64,000 nucleotides of DNA from Methylobacterium tardum (lineage in GTDB: Bacteria > Pseudomonadota > Alphaproteobacteria > Rhizobiales > Beijerinckiaceae), in contig NZ_CP097484.1 of the NCBI RefSeq assembly GCF_023546765.1, positions 1,119,501-1,183,500 on the forward strand, in the 5' to 3' direction. This document shows positions 38,033-47,447 of the stretch, piece after piece. Positions within the stretch are counted from its first letter, which is position 1; every line of letters begins with the position of its first letter. The notes under the pieces are model-generated. The model saw nothing but the letters and a program-made list of their open reading frames with translations. It ran no database searches and was not told the DNA's origin. The position numbers and the translations under genes were made by a program.

Positions 38033-39346
38033 TCAGCGTCCGATGCCGCGATACGTGAACCCGTGGCGTGCGGCGCTCGCGGGATCGTAGATGTTGCGCA
38101 GGTCGATCAGGACGGGGGCGGCCTCGCCGAACGCCATGGTCCGACGCAGGCGGTCGAGATCGAGCGCCCGGAAGGCGTTCCACTCGGTGACGATGACCAG
38201 GGCGTCGGCGCCCTCGGCGCAGGCATACGCGTCCTCGGCGTACGTCACCTCCGGCATCAGCGCGCGGGCGTGGGCCATGCCTTCCGGATCGTAGGCCACG
38301 ATCCGCGCGCCTGCATCCTGCAGCCCGGCCACGATCGCCAGCGAGGGCGCGTCGCGCATGTCGTCGGTGTCGGGCTTGAACGTCAGCCCGAGCAGCGCCA
38401 CCGTCTTGCCCCGCACCGAGCCGCCGCAGGCCTTGATCACCTTGCGGGCCATGGCGCGCTTGCGCTGGTCGTTGACCGCCACCACGGTCTCGACCAGCCG
38501 CAGCGGCGTGCCGGCATCCTGGGCGGTCTTGACCAGCGCCAGCGTGTCCTTGGGAAAGCACGAGCCGCCGTAGCCCGGTCCGGCATGCAGGAACTTCGGG
38601 CCGATGCGCTTGTCCAGGCCGATGCCGCGCGCGACCTGCTGGACGTCGGCGCCGACCGCCTCGCACAGATCGGCGACCTCGTTGATGAAGGTGATCTTGG
38701 CGGCCAGGAACGCGTTGGCGGCGTACTTGGTCAGCTCGGCGGTGCGCCGGTCGGTGACCAGGATCGGCGCCTGGTTGAGGTAGAGCGGCCGGTAGACCTC
38801 GCGCATCACCGCCTCGGCGCGGGCGTCCTGGGTGCCGACCACGATCCGGTCAGGCCGCTTGAAGTCGGCGATCGCCGCGCCCTCCCGCAGGAACTCGGGG
38901 TTCGACGCCACCGAGACCTCCACAGCCGGGTTGGCCTCCCGGATGATCCGCTCGACCTCGTCGCCCGTCCCGACCGGCACCGTCGACTTGGTCACCACCA
39001 CGGTGAAGCCCGTCAGGGCCCCGGCGATCTCGCGGGCGGCGTCGAACACGAAGCTCAGGTCGGCGAAGCCGTCGCCGCGCCGCGACGGCGTGCCCACCGC
39101 GATGAACACCGCATCGGCCTCGGCCACGGCCTCCCGCATCGACGTGCTGAACGCGAGCCGGCGCTGGCGCACGTTCTCGGCGACCAGCGCGTCGAGGCCC
39201 GGCTCGTAGATCGGCATGCGGCCAGCGTGCAGGCTGGCGATCTTGTCGGGGTCCCGGTCGATGCAGACCACGGTGTGGCCGAAATCGGCCAGGCACGCCC
39301 CCGAGACCAAGCCGACATAGCCGGCCCCAATCATCGCAATCTTCAT
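38033..39346 (-). CDS. ugd: UDP-glucose 6-dehydrogenase
   Basis: 437 residues. GAGYVG at 8-12 binds NAD; TKSTVPVGTG and SNPEFLREG are family motifs; GYGGSCFPKD (Cys263) is the catalytic thiolate segment; KPDTDDMRDAPS lies in the C-terminal domain. It oxidises UDP-glucose to UDP-glucuronate, a precursor for acidic polysaccharides, which suits the glycan locus to the left. It is monocistronic, flanked by the direct repeats. Confidence 0.95.
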   Translation of the reverse strand: MKIAMIGAGYVGLVSGACLADFGHTVVCIDRDPDKIASLHAGRMPIYEPGLDALVAENVRQRRLAFSTSMREAVAEADAVFIAVGTPSRRGDGFADLSFVFDAAREIAGALTGFTVVVTKSTVPVGTGDEVERIIREANPAVEVSVASNPEFLREGAAIADFKRPDRIVVGTQDARAEAVMREVYRPLYLNQAPILVTDRRTAELTKYAANAFLAAKITFINEVADLCEAVGADVQQVARGIGLDKRIGPKFLHAGPGYGGSCFPKDTLALVKTAQDAGTPLRLVETVVAVNDQRKRAMARKVIKACGGSVRGKTVALLGLTFKPDTDDMRDAPSLAIVAGLQDAGARIVAYDPEGMAHARALMPEVTYAEDAYACAEGADALVIVTEWNAFRALDLDRLRRTMAFGEAAPVLIDLRNIYDPASAARHGFTYRGIGR

Positions 39347-39506
39347 GAGATCTTCCGCACGTTGCGCATCCCGTATCCCGAGCCTGATCGATCGCCAAGG
39401 AATCGGCAGGCGGGTCGATCGTCGACGCTACGGCCGAACGGCAGCAGTTTTACGAACCTCGGCGCAGGATCTCCGCGCTGCGACAACATATGATCAGAAT
39501 ATCGCT

Positions 39507-39633
39507 CACGGGCGGCACAGGCCGCTCCGCTGTCCGGTCGTGGCGTTCTCGCGGTTGAGGGACCTCGCGCCCGGCGTCGCGCCCCACTCACTCCACCACC
39601 TGATCGTCCCCCGCGAAGGCGAGCCGGCGCAGG
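39507..39633. repeat. 127-bp direct repeat, copy 2
   Basis: Partner of 37822-37948. Positions 39588-39633 encode the C-terminal residues (RRLAFAGDDQVVE and stop) of the MocR gene; the rest is intergenic. Confidence 0.88.
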
Positions 39634-40922
39634 CTGCGCAGCGCCCGGTCGAGCTCCTCCCGCGACGGAGACGCGAGCGCGAGGCGGACCGCGTTCGGCG
39701 CGTGGCCGGGATGGACCGCGAAGGCCGAGGCCGGGAGGAGGGCGATGCCCTGGCGCAGGGCAGCGGCCGCGTAGGCCTCGGCCCGCCACGTCTCGGGCAG
39801 TTCGAGCCACAGGTGATAGGCGTGCGGATCGCCGACCACCTGCAGGTCCGCGAGCGCCGCCCGGGCGACGGCCTGCCGGGCCGTGGCGTCCCGGCGCTTG
39901 GCCTCCGCGAGCGCGGCCGCCGAGCCTCCGGCCATCCAGTGCATGCCGGCCGCGAGCGATAGGCCGAGGGCCGTCCAGGCGCCCTGGCGGACCGAGGCCG
40001 CGAGCCGGTCGGCCAGGTGCGGGGGCGCGGCGATCAGGCCCACCGTGAGCGCCGGCATCACCCGCTTCGAGAGGCTGTCGATCAGGATCACCCGGTCCGG
40101 GACGAGGCTGGCGAGCGGCCGCGAGTCGGCCAGGAAGCCGTAGACCGCGTCCTCGATGGCGGTGAGCCCCGTCCGGTCGAGGCACGCCGCAAGGTCCGCG
40201 CGCCGCGCCGGCCCCATCGTGACCCCGAGGGGGTTCTGCAGGGTCGGCTGGATGTAGACACCGCTCAGCGGCGCCGTCCGATGCGCCTGGAGGAGGGACT
40301 CCGGGCACATCCCGTCCGTGTCCATGGCGACCGGCACCAGGGTGATCCCCAGCCGGGCGGCGATGCCCCGCACCGCCGGATAGGTCAGCGGCTCGCAGCC
40401 GATCCGCGCCCCCGGCGCCGCCAGCGCCGCCAGGGCGGCGGCGAGCGCCTGCCGGCCGTTACCGGTGAACAGGATGTCGGCCGGCTCGGGCGCGTAGTCG
40501 TCGCGAGCCAGGAACCCGGCCGCGACCGCCCGCGCTTGCGGCGTCCCCGCCGGCCCGTACTGGCTGAACCCGATTTCGCCGCCGCTCCGCGCCAGCGCCG
40601 CGAGCGTCTCCGCCAGCACGGTCTCCTGCTCGGGCAGCCGCGAATGGGTCCGCTGCAGATCGACCGCTGCCGGGGGCGGCTCCGGCTGGAGCGGCCCGAC
40701 GCAGCCCGCATCGCTCCGGACATAGGTGCCCCGCCCGACCTCGCCGGTCGTGAGCCCCCGGCGCGCCAGCTCCGCGTAGACCCGGCTCGCCGTCGAGACC
40801 GCGATGCCGCGGGCATAGGCGAAGTCGCGCTGCGGCGGCAGCCGCTCGCCGGGGCGCATCCGGCCCGCCGCGATCTCGGCCGCGATGGCATCGGCGACGG
40901 ACCGGTAATCCGCGGACCGCAT
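39588..40922 (-). CDS. MocR-family transcriptional regulator (GntR HTH plus aminotransferase domain)
   Basis: 444 residues from ATG 40922 (MRSADYRSVADAI). A GntR winged helix (RMRPGERLPPQRDFAYARGI, then VSTASRVYAELARRGLTTGE) is joined to a fold-type I PLP domain with LFTGNGRQALAAALAAL, IEDAVYGFLADSRPLASL and the Schiff-base region IDSLSKRVMPALTVG. These regulators sense PLP or amino compounds. The open frame to 40973 runs through the operator, so the shorter start is better. It is divergent from a DUF1127 gene, the likely target. Confidence 0.9.
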   Translation of the reverse strand: MRSADYRSVADAIAAEIAAGRMRPGERLPPQRDFAYARGIAVSTASRVYAELARRGLTTGEVGRGTYVRSDAGCVGPLQPEPPPAAVDLQRTHSRLPEQETVLAETLAALARSGGEIGFSQYGPAGTPQARAVAAGFLARDDYAPEPADILFTGNGRQALAAALAALAAPGARIGCEPLTYPAVRGIAARLGITLVPVAMDTDGMCPESLLQAHRTAPLSGVYIQPTLQNPLGVTMGPARRADLAACLDRTGLTAIEDAVYGFLADSRPLASLVPDRVILIDSLSKRVMPALTVGLIAAPPHLADRLAASVRQGAWTALGLSLAAGMHWMAGGSAAALAEAKRRDATARQAVARAALADLQVVGDPHAYHLWLELPETWRAEAYAAAALRQGIALLPASAFAVHPGHAPNAVRLALASPSREELDRALRSLRRLAFAGDDQVVE

Positions 40923-40937
40923 TATTGCTCCGAGGTC

Positions 40938-40977
40938 AATGTTTCGATTGATCCGAGCAATGTATCGGATCAATCCT
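40938..40977. promoter_or_regulatory. MocR-type operator between divergent genes
   Basis: TTGATCCGA (40948-40956) and TCGGATCAA (40965-40973) form a perfect inverted repeat. The same region also reads as direct repeats, CAATGTTTCG at 40938 and CAATGTATCG at 40958, exactly 20 bp apart. Direct plus inverted half-sites are characteristic of MocR binding regions. It sits 16-55 bp upstream of the regulator's ATG and 51 bp before the DUF1127 gene. Confidence 0.7.
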
Positions 40978-41027
40978 TCGCCAGCAATCCCGGCCGGACT
41001 GCAACCCCTGCCACCGGATCGTCCGCG

Positions 41028-41222
41028 ATGCCCACCGTCACGCTGTCTGCCTCACCCGCTTCCCCTCGCCCCGCCGCGGGCCCGTTCGTGCTCCGGCTCT
41101 GGCTGCGCCGGATCCGCACGCGGCGCGCCCTCGCGGCGCTCCATCCCGACCAGCTCCGGGATATCGGCCTCGAGCCGTGGGATCTGCGCGCGGAGATCGA
41201 CAAGCCGTTCTGGCGGGCGTGA
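41028..41222 (+). CDS. DUF1127 protein
   Basis: 64 residues from ATG 41028 (MPTVTLSASPASPRP). The C-terminal RRALAALHPDQLRDIGLEPW is the DUF1127 signature with its basic helix and L-x-D-I-G-L motif. Members of the family are small regulators in alphaproteobacteria, some binding RNA. It faces the MocR gene across the operator and is probably controlled by it (inference). Confidence 0.8.
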   Translation: MPTVTLSASPASPRPAAGPFVLRLWLRRIRTRRALAALHPDQLRDIGLEPWDLRAEIDKPFWRA

Positions 41223-41309
41223 GACCGGGACATGCACGCAACGCGGGTGATCAGGCGCGGTCACACGCCTATATGCGGGTCTCGTAACGCTCCTCCCGAC
41301 AGAACCCGC

Positions 41310-43238
41310 ATGACCGACGACACAGCGCCCGCGGCCGGGCCGAAGCCCCCGGCCGAGCGCCCCGGCCTGATCGCCACCTACCGACGGCTCTGGCCGCATC
41401 TCTGGCCCCACGGCCGGCCCGACCTGCAGCGCCGCGTCTTCCTGGCCTTCGGCCTGCTGCTCGCCGCCAAGCTGGTGACCATGGTGACGCCGTTCACCTT
41501 CAAGTGGATCACCGACGCGCTGGTCGCGGCGGTCGGCGGCCAAGGGGGCGATCATGCGCCGGTGCCCACGGGTCTGCTCGCCGCGCCGATGCTGCTGATC
41601 GCCCTCTACGGCGTGTCGCGGATCGCCATGTCGGCGCTGACCCAGGTGCGCGACGGGCTGTTCGCCAAGGTGGCGATGCACGCGGTGCGGCGGCTGGCGC
41701 TCCAGACCTTCGAGCACATGCACCGCCTGTCCCTGCGCTTCCACCTGGAGCGCAAGACCGGCGGCCTGACCCGGGTTCTGGAGCGGGGCCGCGCCGGCAT
41801 CGAGGAATTGTCGCGCCTGATGGTGCTGACCCTGGTGCCGACCATCGTCGAGTTCGTGCTGGTGCTCGGCGTGCTGGCCTACGAGTTCAGCTGGACCTAC
41901 GCGGCGACCGCCTTCCTGACGGTCGCGGCCTACCTGGCCTTCACCTACAAGGCGACCGAGTGGCGGATCGCGATCCGCCGCCGGATGAACGCGTCGGATA
42001 CCGACGCCAACACCAAGGCGGTCGACTCGCTGCTCAACTACGAGACGGTGAAGTATTTCGGCGCGGAGCGTCGGGAGGCGGCTCGCTACGACGAGTCGAT
42101 GGCGAAGTACGAGAAGGCCTCGACGCAGACCTACGTGTCGCTGGCGGTGCTCAATGCCGGCCAGGCGGTGATCTTCACGCTCGGCATGACCGTGGTGATG
42201 TGGCTCGCCGCACGGGATATCATGGCCGGGCGCACCACGATCGGCGGCTTCGTGCTCGCCAACACCATGCTGGTGCAGCTCTCGATGCCGCTCAACTTCA
42301 TGGGCATGATCTACCGGGAGATCAAACAGGCGCTGATCGACATCGGCGACATGTTCCGCATCCTCGGGCAGAACCCCGAGATCGCCGACCGGCCCGGCGC
42401 CGCGCCGCTGGCGGTCGCGGGCGGCACGGTGCGGTTCGAGGACGTGCGCTTCGCCTACAATCCCGAGCGGCCGATCCTGCGGGGCGTCTCCTTCACGATC
42501 CAGGCGGGGCAGACCGTGGCGGTGGTCGGGCCCTCGGGGGCCGGCAAGTCGACGCTCTCGCGGCTGCTGTTCCGGTTCTACGAGCCGCAGGGCGGCCGGA
42601 TCAGCATCGACGGGCAGGACATCGCCGCGGTGACGCAGGCGAGCCTGCGCGCCGCGATCGGCATGGTTCCGCAGGACACGGTGCTGTTCAACGACACGAT
42701 CGGCTACAACATCCGCTACGGCCGCGCCGACGCCACCGACGCCGAGCTGCGCGAGGCGGCCCGGCTCGCGCAGATCGACGGCTTCGTGTCGAGCCTGCCG
42801 GAGGGTTACGACACGCCCGTGGGCGAGCGCGGCCTGAAGCTCTCGGGCGGCGAGAAGCAGCGGGTCGCCATCGCCCGCACCATCCTGAAGGCACCGCCGA
42901 TCTTGGTGCTCGACGAGGCGACCTCGGCGCTCGACTCCTTCACCGAGGCCGAGATCCAGTCGGCCCTGGACCGGGTGAGCCGCGGCCGCACCACCCTGGT
43001 GATCGCCCACCGGCTCTCGACGGTGGTCAACGCCGACGCGATCCTGGTCCTCGACCACGGCCGCATCGTCGAGCGCGGCACCCATGCGGAGCTGCTCGAG
43101 GCTGGCGGCGTCTACGCGGCGCTCTGGGACCGCCAGCGGGAAGCCGACGCCGCCCTGGAAGTGCTCCAGCGGGCCGATGCCCCGGTTGTGCCGGTGCGTG
43201 GGCGCGGCGCCGTGCCGGAGACGGCGGCGGCGGAGTGA
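41310..43238 (+). CDS. ABC transporter, Atm1/ABCB7 type exporter
   Basis: 642 residues from ATG 41310 (MTDDTAPAAGPK). One six-helix membrane domain with the Atm1 hallmark LLNYETVKYFGAE, then a nucleotide-binding domain: VVGPSGAGKSTLSRLL (Walker A, ~residue 405), LSGGEKQRVAIARTI (signature, ~510) and ILVLDEATSALDSF (Walker B, ~530). It works as a homodimer in the inner membrane and exports glutathione-linked metal or sulfur compounds in characterised relatives. It is transcribed alone. Confidence 0.92.
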   Translation: MTDDTAPAAGPKPPAERPGLIATYRRLWPHLWPHGRPDLQRRVFLAFGLLLAAKLVTMVTPFTFKWITDALVAAVGGQGGDHAPVPTGLLAAPMLLIALYGVSRIAMSALTQVRDGLFAKVAMHAVRRLALQTFEHMHRLSLRFHLERKTGGLTRVLERGRAGIEELSRLMVLTLVPTIVEFVLVLGVLAYEFSWTYAATAFLTVAAYLAFTYKATEWRIAIRRRMNASDTDANTKAVDSLLNYETVKYFGAERREAARYDESMAKYEKASTQTYVSLAVLNAGQAVIFTLGMTVVMWLAARDIMAGRTTIGGFVLANTMLVQLSMPLNFMGMIYREIKQALIDIGDMFRILGQNPEIADRPGAAPLAVAGGTVRFEDVRFAYNPERPILRGVSFTIQAGQTVAVVGPSGAGKSTLSRLLFRFYEPQGGRISIDGQDIAAVTQASLRAAIGMVPQDTVLFNDTIGYNIRYGRADATDAELREAARLAQIDGFVSSLPEGYDTPVGERGLKLSGGEKQRVAIARTILKAPPILVLDEATSALDSFTEAEIQSALDRVSRGRTTLVIAHRLSTVVNADAILVLDHGRIVERGTHAELLEAGGVYAALWDRQREADAALEVLQRADAPVVPVRGRGAVPETAAAE

Positions 43239-43295
43239 CGGGAAGGCCAGAGCTGCGCCGCTCCCGCCTCATCGCGACGAGAACCGGAGCGGCGG

Positions 43296-43311
43296 GTCCG
43301 GCTTGCCGGAC
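43296..43311. terminator. Possible bidirectional hairpin between convergent genes
   Basis: GTCCGG and CCGGAC pair around CTTG between the convergent exporter and dehydrogenase genes. No T run follows, so this is tentative. Confidence 0.35.
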
Positions 43312-43361
43312 AGGCCACACGTCTACCACGCTAGCCGGGTCGTCCAGGGGTGGATCCGGCC

Positions 43362-44267
43362 CTACCGGCCCGATCGCACCCTGACCCCGAGCAGGTCCTC
43401 AAACGGCAGCACCATCGCGCCCTTGTCCTTGTCGGCGTGGCCCTGGCGGAGCGCCGTCTGGTAGGTAGCGGTGGCGGCCGCCGTGACCGGCATGGGGAAG
43501 CCGTTCTCCGCGGCGACCGCCGCGGCGGCGACCAAGTCCTTGTAGGCCGCGCCCAGCGGGTAGCCCTCGTCGAAGCGCCCCTGCAGGATGCGGGGCACGA
43601 AATATTGCGACGCGTAGCTCCGGCTCGTCCCGGTGGTGACCACCGCGGCGATCTGATCGGGATCGAGCCCCATGGCGACCGCCATCGGCAGCACCTCGGC
43701 GAGCGCCGCGATGTTGATGTCGTAGAGCACGTTGTTGATCGTCTTGGTGAGCTGGCCGGCCCCGACCGGTCCCATGTGGAGGATGCGGGTGCCGATCCGC
43801 TCCAGCAGCGGGCGCACCTGCGCGATGGCCTCGGCATCGCCGCCGCACATGACGGTCAGCGTCGCGGCCTCCGCGCCGGCGGGCGCTCCCGAGACCGGGG
43901 CGTCGATGAAGCGCCGCCCGGTCGCCTCCAGGGCCCGACCGATCGCCACGGCCTTGGCGTGCGCGATGGTGCTGAGATCGACCACGACCGCCCCGGGCGC
44001 CAGCCGCTCGGCGAGCCGGCCCGCGCCGAGCAGGACCGATTCGACCACGTCGCCGTTCGGCAGGCACAGGAACAGCACCTCGGCGCCGTCGATGGCCGCC
44101 GGATCGGCCGTGGCGACGAGGCCCGGCGCGTCGAGGCCGGCGAGGCGTGCCGGATCGGAATCCACCGCGACGATCGTCTCGGCCTCGGTGGCGCGCTTGG
44201 CCGCGAGGTTGCGGGCGATGGGATGGCCCATGGCGCCGAGACCGAGGAGGGCGATGCGTCCGACCAT
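43362..44267 (-). CDS. NAD(P)-dependent beta-hydroxyacid dehydrogenase (3-hydroxyisobutyrate dehydrogenase family)
   Basis: 301 residues. IALLGLGAMGHPIARNL binds the cofactor; DAPVSGAPAGAEAATLTVMC is the substrate-binding loop; GQLTKTINNVLYDINIAAL holds the catalytic Lys and the N-N pair. It oxidises or reduces a short beta-hydroxy acid; the exact substrate (hydroxyisobutyrate, tartronate semialdehyde or another) cannot be told. It stands alone, with a large repeat-bearing gap upstream. Confidence 0.9.
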   Translation of the reverse strand: MVGRIALLGLGAMGHPIARNLAAKRATEAETIVAVDSDPARLAGLDAPGLVATADPAAIDGAEVLFLCLPNGDVVESVLLGAGRLAERLAPGAVVVDLSTIAHAKAVAIGRALEATGRRFIDAPVSGAPAGAEAATLTVMCGGDAEAIAQVRPLLERIGTRILHMGPVGAGQLTKTINNVLYDINIAALAEVLPMAVAMGLDPDQIAAVVTTGTSRSYASQYFVPRILQGRFDEGYPLGAAYKDLVAAAAVAAENGFPMPVTAAATATYQTALRQGHADKDKGAMVLPFEDLLGVRVRSGR

Positions 44268-44602
44268 GGCGGTGTCCCTGTCCTAACGCCCGGCCGCCGC
44301 ACGCTCCTGATCACGGGCGAGGGCCGCGCCAGGATCCGCGCGTCGGCGGGATCGGTCGGCCACCCGTAGGCCTCCGCCACAGCGGCGTCGAGGCGGCTCC
44401 GGCGGCACATGCATCGACTCCACCTTGCCCCTCCGCGCGCCGTGCGCACCGGACACGAGCAAGATGGCCCAATCCGGCGTGAGGCGCGGACGCGATCGCC
44501 GGATCGGCGATCCGGGTCATGCCCCCGGCGCCAAAGGCGGCCGGGGACGATCACGCATGACGCGAGATGCGGCACCTCCCTGCCGGTCCCATACCCCGCG
44601 CC

Positions 44603-44713
44603 GTCGTTCCGGGGCGCCGCAGGGGAGCCCGGAACCCAGAGCCGCCGGTGGTGCAGACCTTGCCGCGCCGGCGGGTCTGGATCCCGGGCTCCGCTACGCG
44701 GCCCCGGGATGAC
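44603..44713. repeat. REP-like palindromic repeat pair
   Basis: GTCGTTCCGGGGCGCCGCAG at 44603 is mirrored by the complement of GCGGCCCCGGGATGAC at the right end. The arms also share GGAGCCCGG and CCAGA. The repeat resembles interspersed palindromes of high-GC alphaproteobacteria (inference). The remainder of 44268-44940 shows no gene. Confidence 0.65.
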
Positions 44714-44940
44714 GGGAGGCTTGTAAAGACCGGCATTGCCTTACGGCTCCCCGGCATGCGCCCTCGGTCTCCGGCGACGCTGAAGCGGCCCGGAGGCCGG
44801 CTTCCCGCCCGCGCCGCCGACGTCCGGGACTGGCGGCGCGGCGGCCCGCGACCCTTGGAAAGTTGACGCCGGCCCGACGGGCTGCCATCCGCGCGTCCGA
44901 CCTGTCCGCCAGCCCGCGGCCCCGTGAGTCCGAAAAAACA

Positions 44941-45651
44941 ATGACCGACCTGATCGAGACGATCCGCCGGACGCTCGTGCCGATTCACAAGGAGGGCTAT
45001 CCCTTCATCCTGATCGGCATCGTGCTGACCGTGCTGGCCGGCTACTTCTCCCAGTTCTTCGGCTGGATCTTCCTGATCCTCACCCTCTGGGTCTGCTACT
45101 TCTTCCGCGATCCGGAGCGCGTCACCCCGGTGGCGGACGGGCTCGTGGTCTCGCCCGCCGACGGGCGCGTGAACCTCATCGCCACCGTCCTGCCGCCGCC
45201 CGAACTCGATCTGCCGCAGGTGCCGACCCTGCGGGTCTCGGTGTTCATGAACGTGTTCGACTGCCACGTGAACCGAGTGCCGGTAGCGGGCCGGATCGGC
45301 CAGATCCACTACACGCCGGGCCTGTTCCTCAACGCCGAGCTCGACAAGGCCAGCGACGACAACGAGCGCAACGGCATGGTCATCGAGACCAGCCATGCCG
45401 GCGTGGCGAAGCGCGTCGGCGTGGTGCAGATCGCCGGCCTCGTGGCCCGGCGGATCGTCGGGTTCGTCTCGGCGGGGGACGTGCTCGGCGTCGGCGAGCG
45501 GTTCGGGCTGATCCGATTCGGCTCGCGGGTCGACGTCTACCTGCCGGCGGGCGCGACCGTGCTAGTCGGGCTCGGCCAGAAGGCGGTGGCCGGCGAGACG
45601 GTCCTGGCCGATCTCGGCGGCGGCCCGGACCGGGTGTTCAAGCGGATCTGA
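44941..45651 (+). CDS. psd: Phosphatidylserine decarboxylase
   Basis: 236 residues from ATG 44941 ([12 protein letters not shown]). A hydrophobic N-terminal anchor (residues 20-55), [29 protein letters not shown] and the self-cleavage site [11 protein letters not shown] (Gly194-Ser195) all match the short psd type. It forms phosphatidylethanolamine after processing to a pyruvoyl enzyme. pssA follows after 8 bp, giving the two consecutive steps of PE synthesis. Confidence 0.95.
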   Translation: MTDLIETIRRTLVPIHKEGYPFILIGIVLTVLAGYFSQFFGWIFLILTLWVCYFFRDPERVTPVADGLVVSPADGRVNLIATVLPPPELDLPQVPTLRVSVFMNVFDCHVNRVPVAGRIGQIHYTPGLFLNAELDKASDDNERNGMVIETSHAGVAKRVGVVQIAGLVARRIVGFVSAGDVLGVGERFGLIRFGSRVDVYLPAGATVLVGLGQKAVAGETVLADLGGGPDRVFKRI

Positions 45652-45659
45652 GGCGGACA

Positions 45660-46505
45660 ATGGACGAGCTCTTCCCGCCCTTCGCGCCTGATCCGAACGA
45701 GCCGCGCCCGCGCCGGTTCAAGCCGGTGCCGTTCCGGATGATCGCGCCCAACATGATCACCCTGATGGCGCTCTGCCTGGGGCTGACGGCGATCCGCCTC
45801 GCCTTCGAGGGCAAGTTCGAGCCCGCCGTCATCGCCGTGGTGGCGGCGGGCGTCCTCGACGGCATCGACGGGCGGGTGGCGCGGCTGCTCAAGGGCACCT
45901 CGCGCTTCGGGGCCGAACTCGACTCGCTCGCCGACTTCGTGAATTTCGGCTGCGCCCCGGCCTTGATCCTCTACGGCTTCGTGCTGTTCCACCTGAAGTC
46001 GGTGGGGTGGATCGTGGCGCTGATCTTCGCCATTGCCATGGCGCTGCGGCTCGCCCGCTTCAACGCCATGCTGGACGACCCGAACCGGCCCGACTGGAAG
46101 AAGGACTTCTTCGTCGGCATGCCGGCGCCGGCGGGGGCGCTCACCGCGATGCTGCCGCTCTACCTGCATTTCCTCGGGTTCGGCCTGGAGAAGTGGGCCG
46201 CGCCGGCGATCCTGATCTACGTCCTGTGCATCGCCCTCATGGTCGTCTCCACGGTGCCGACCTACTCGGGCAAGACCATGGGCAAGCGGGTGCCGCGCAG
46301 CCTCGTCCTGCCGATCTTCCTGTTCGGGGTCGCGGCGTTCGGCATCCTGATCAGCTATCCCTTCGAGGCGCTGGTCACGGTGAGTGCCGGCTACCTGCTG
46401 ACCATCCCGGTCGTCGCCGCCCAATACCGCCGCCGGGCCAAGGCGGAGCTGGCCGCCGCGACCGGGGAGGGGACGGCGGCCGCCAATCCGGTCGGACCGG
46501 TCTAG
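45660..46505 (+). CDS. pssA: CDP-diacylglycerol-serine O-phosphatidyltransferase
   Basis: 281 residues. The CDP-alcohol phosphotransferase motif [11 protein letters not shown] followed by ELDSLADF lies at residues 67-92. Several membrane helices surround it. It makes phosphatidylserine from CDP-DAG and serine in the inner membrane, the substrate of Psd encoded just upstream. Confidence 0.95.
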   Translation: MDELFPPFAPDPNEPRPRRFKPVPFRMIAPNMITLMALCLGLTAIRLAFEGKFEPAVIAVVAAGVLDGIDGRVARLLKGTSRFGAELDSLADFVNFGCAPALILYGFVLFHLKSVGWIVALIFAIAMALRLARFNAMLDDPNRPDWKKDFFVGMPAPAGALTAMLPLYLHFLGFGLEKWAAPAILIYVLCIALMVVSTVPTYSGKTMGKRVPRSLVLPIFLFGVAAFGILISYPFEALVTVSAGYLLTIPVVAAQYRRRAKAELAAATGEGTAAANPVGPV

Positions 46506-46614
46506 CGGGCCGCACGCCGGCTTCGCGAACGGAGCGAAGCGGTGGGCTCCGTACCAGGCCCTGGCCGTCCCGGCACCAGCCCCTATCTTGGCAGCAATCG
46601 GCGGGGGCTGGCGG

Positions 46615-47034
46615 ATGCTCGAAGAATTCAAGAAATTCGCGCTGCGCGGGAACGTGGTCGATCTCGCGGTCGGCGTGATCATCGGCGCGGCCTTCGGGGC
46701 CATCGTCAACTCGGCGGTTCAAGACATCTTCATGCCGGTGATCGGCGCGGCGACCGGCGGTCTCGACTTCTCGAACTACTACATCCCGCTCTCGTCCAAG
46801 GTGCAGGCTGGCCTGCCCTACGTGGATGCCAAAAAGCAAGGCGCCGTCATCGGTTACGGGCAGTTCCTGACGCTGACCCTGAACTTCCTGATCGTCGCCT
46901 TCGTGCTGTTCCTGGTGATCCGCGCCATGAACAAGCTGCAGCACGCCGAGGCCAAGAAGCCCAACGAGGTGCCGGCCGACGTGAAGCTGCTCTCGGAGAT
47001 CCGCGACCTCCTGGCGACGAAGCCCCGAATCTGA
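46615..47034 (+). CDS. mscL: Large-conductance mechanosensitive channel
   Basis: 139 residues from ATG 46615 ([20 protein letters not shown]); the frame is open further up, but this is the conserved N-terminus. TM1 [21 protein letters not shown]2 [16 protein letters not shown] and a C-terminal helix bundle. It opens at high membrane tension to release solutes on hypo-osmotic shock. Its stop is 4 bp from the stop of the convergent next gene. Confidence 0.95.
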   Translation: MLEEFKKFALRGNVVDLAVGVIIGAAFGAIVNSAVQDIFMPVIGAATGGLDFSNYYIPLSSKVQAGLPYVDAKKQGAVIGYGQFLTLTLNFLIVAFVLFLVIRAMNKLQHAEAKKPNEVPADVKLLSEIRDLLATKPRI

Positions 47035-47038
47035 AGGC

Positions 47039-47314
47039 TCAGCCGGCGCGCTTGTCGGTGTCCTCGGGCCTGACGCCGAACGCGTCGAGGATCTGGTCGA
47101 GGGCCTGACCGACGGCGCCGGTGCCTTCCTCGTGGGTCTTCAGGCGCGTCTCGAGCCGGCGGATCTGCGGCTCGAACACCTCCGGCACCGGATCGTCGCC
47201 GAGGAAGCGGGGCTTGTCGGCCTCTACGGGCAGGACGCCGCGCAGCTGCTGGCCGAGATGGTCGCGCACGGGCTCGGGCAGCGATTTACTCGGCGTATTG
47301 GGATCGTCGTTCAT
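47039..47314 (-). CDS. Hypothetical protein (91 aa), possible NepR-like segment
   Basis: ATG 47314, MNDDPNTPSKSLPEPVRDH. HLGQQLRGVL followed by DDPVPEVFEPQIRRLETRL resembles the NepR core in the sigma-factor fusion downstream (HLGEHLRTVY, then LPSRFAELIEKLEAAL), with about seven more residues between. I cannot exclude chance similarity. Acidic, no membrane segment. Confidence 0.65.
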   Translation of the reverse strand: MNDDPNTPSKSLPEPVRDHLGQQLRGVLPVEADKPRFLGDDPVPEVFEPQIRRLETRLKTHEEGTGAVGQALDQILDAFGVRPEDTDKRAG

Positions 47315-47447
47315 GATCGCCTCACGGGTCGGACCGCCTATCAACGGCCGGACGGATGAAGCGTTGCGCCGGCGGCCGCCTCTGGGGGAAGGCCCCGGAG
47401 CACAGGCTCCGGGGGCTGGTGGGCCGGTGCTGGACCGGCCCGGGATG

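Noticed and set aside
38063..39493. Long plus-strand open frame opposite ugd
   Set aside because: Typical high-GC shadow frame, His/Arg/Gly-rich composition, opposite a well-conserved gene.
41052..43085. 677-codon minus-strand frame opposite the Atm1-type exporter
   Set aside because: Antisense shadow of a clear ABC gene.
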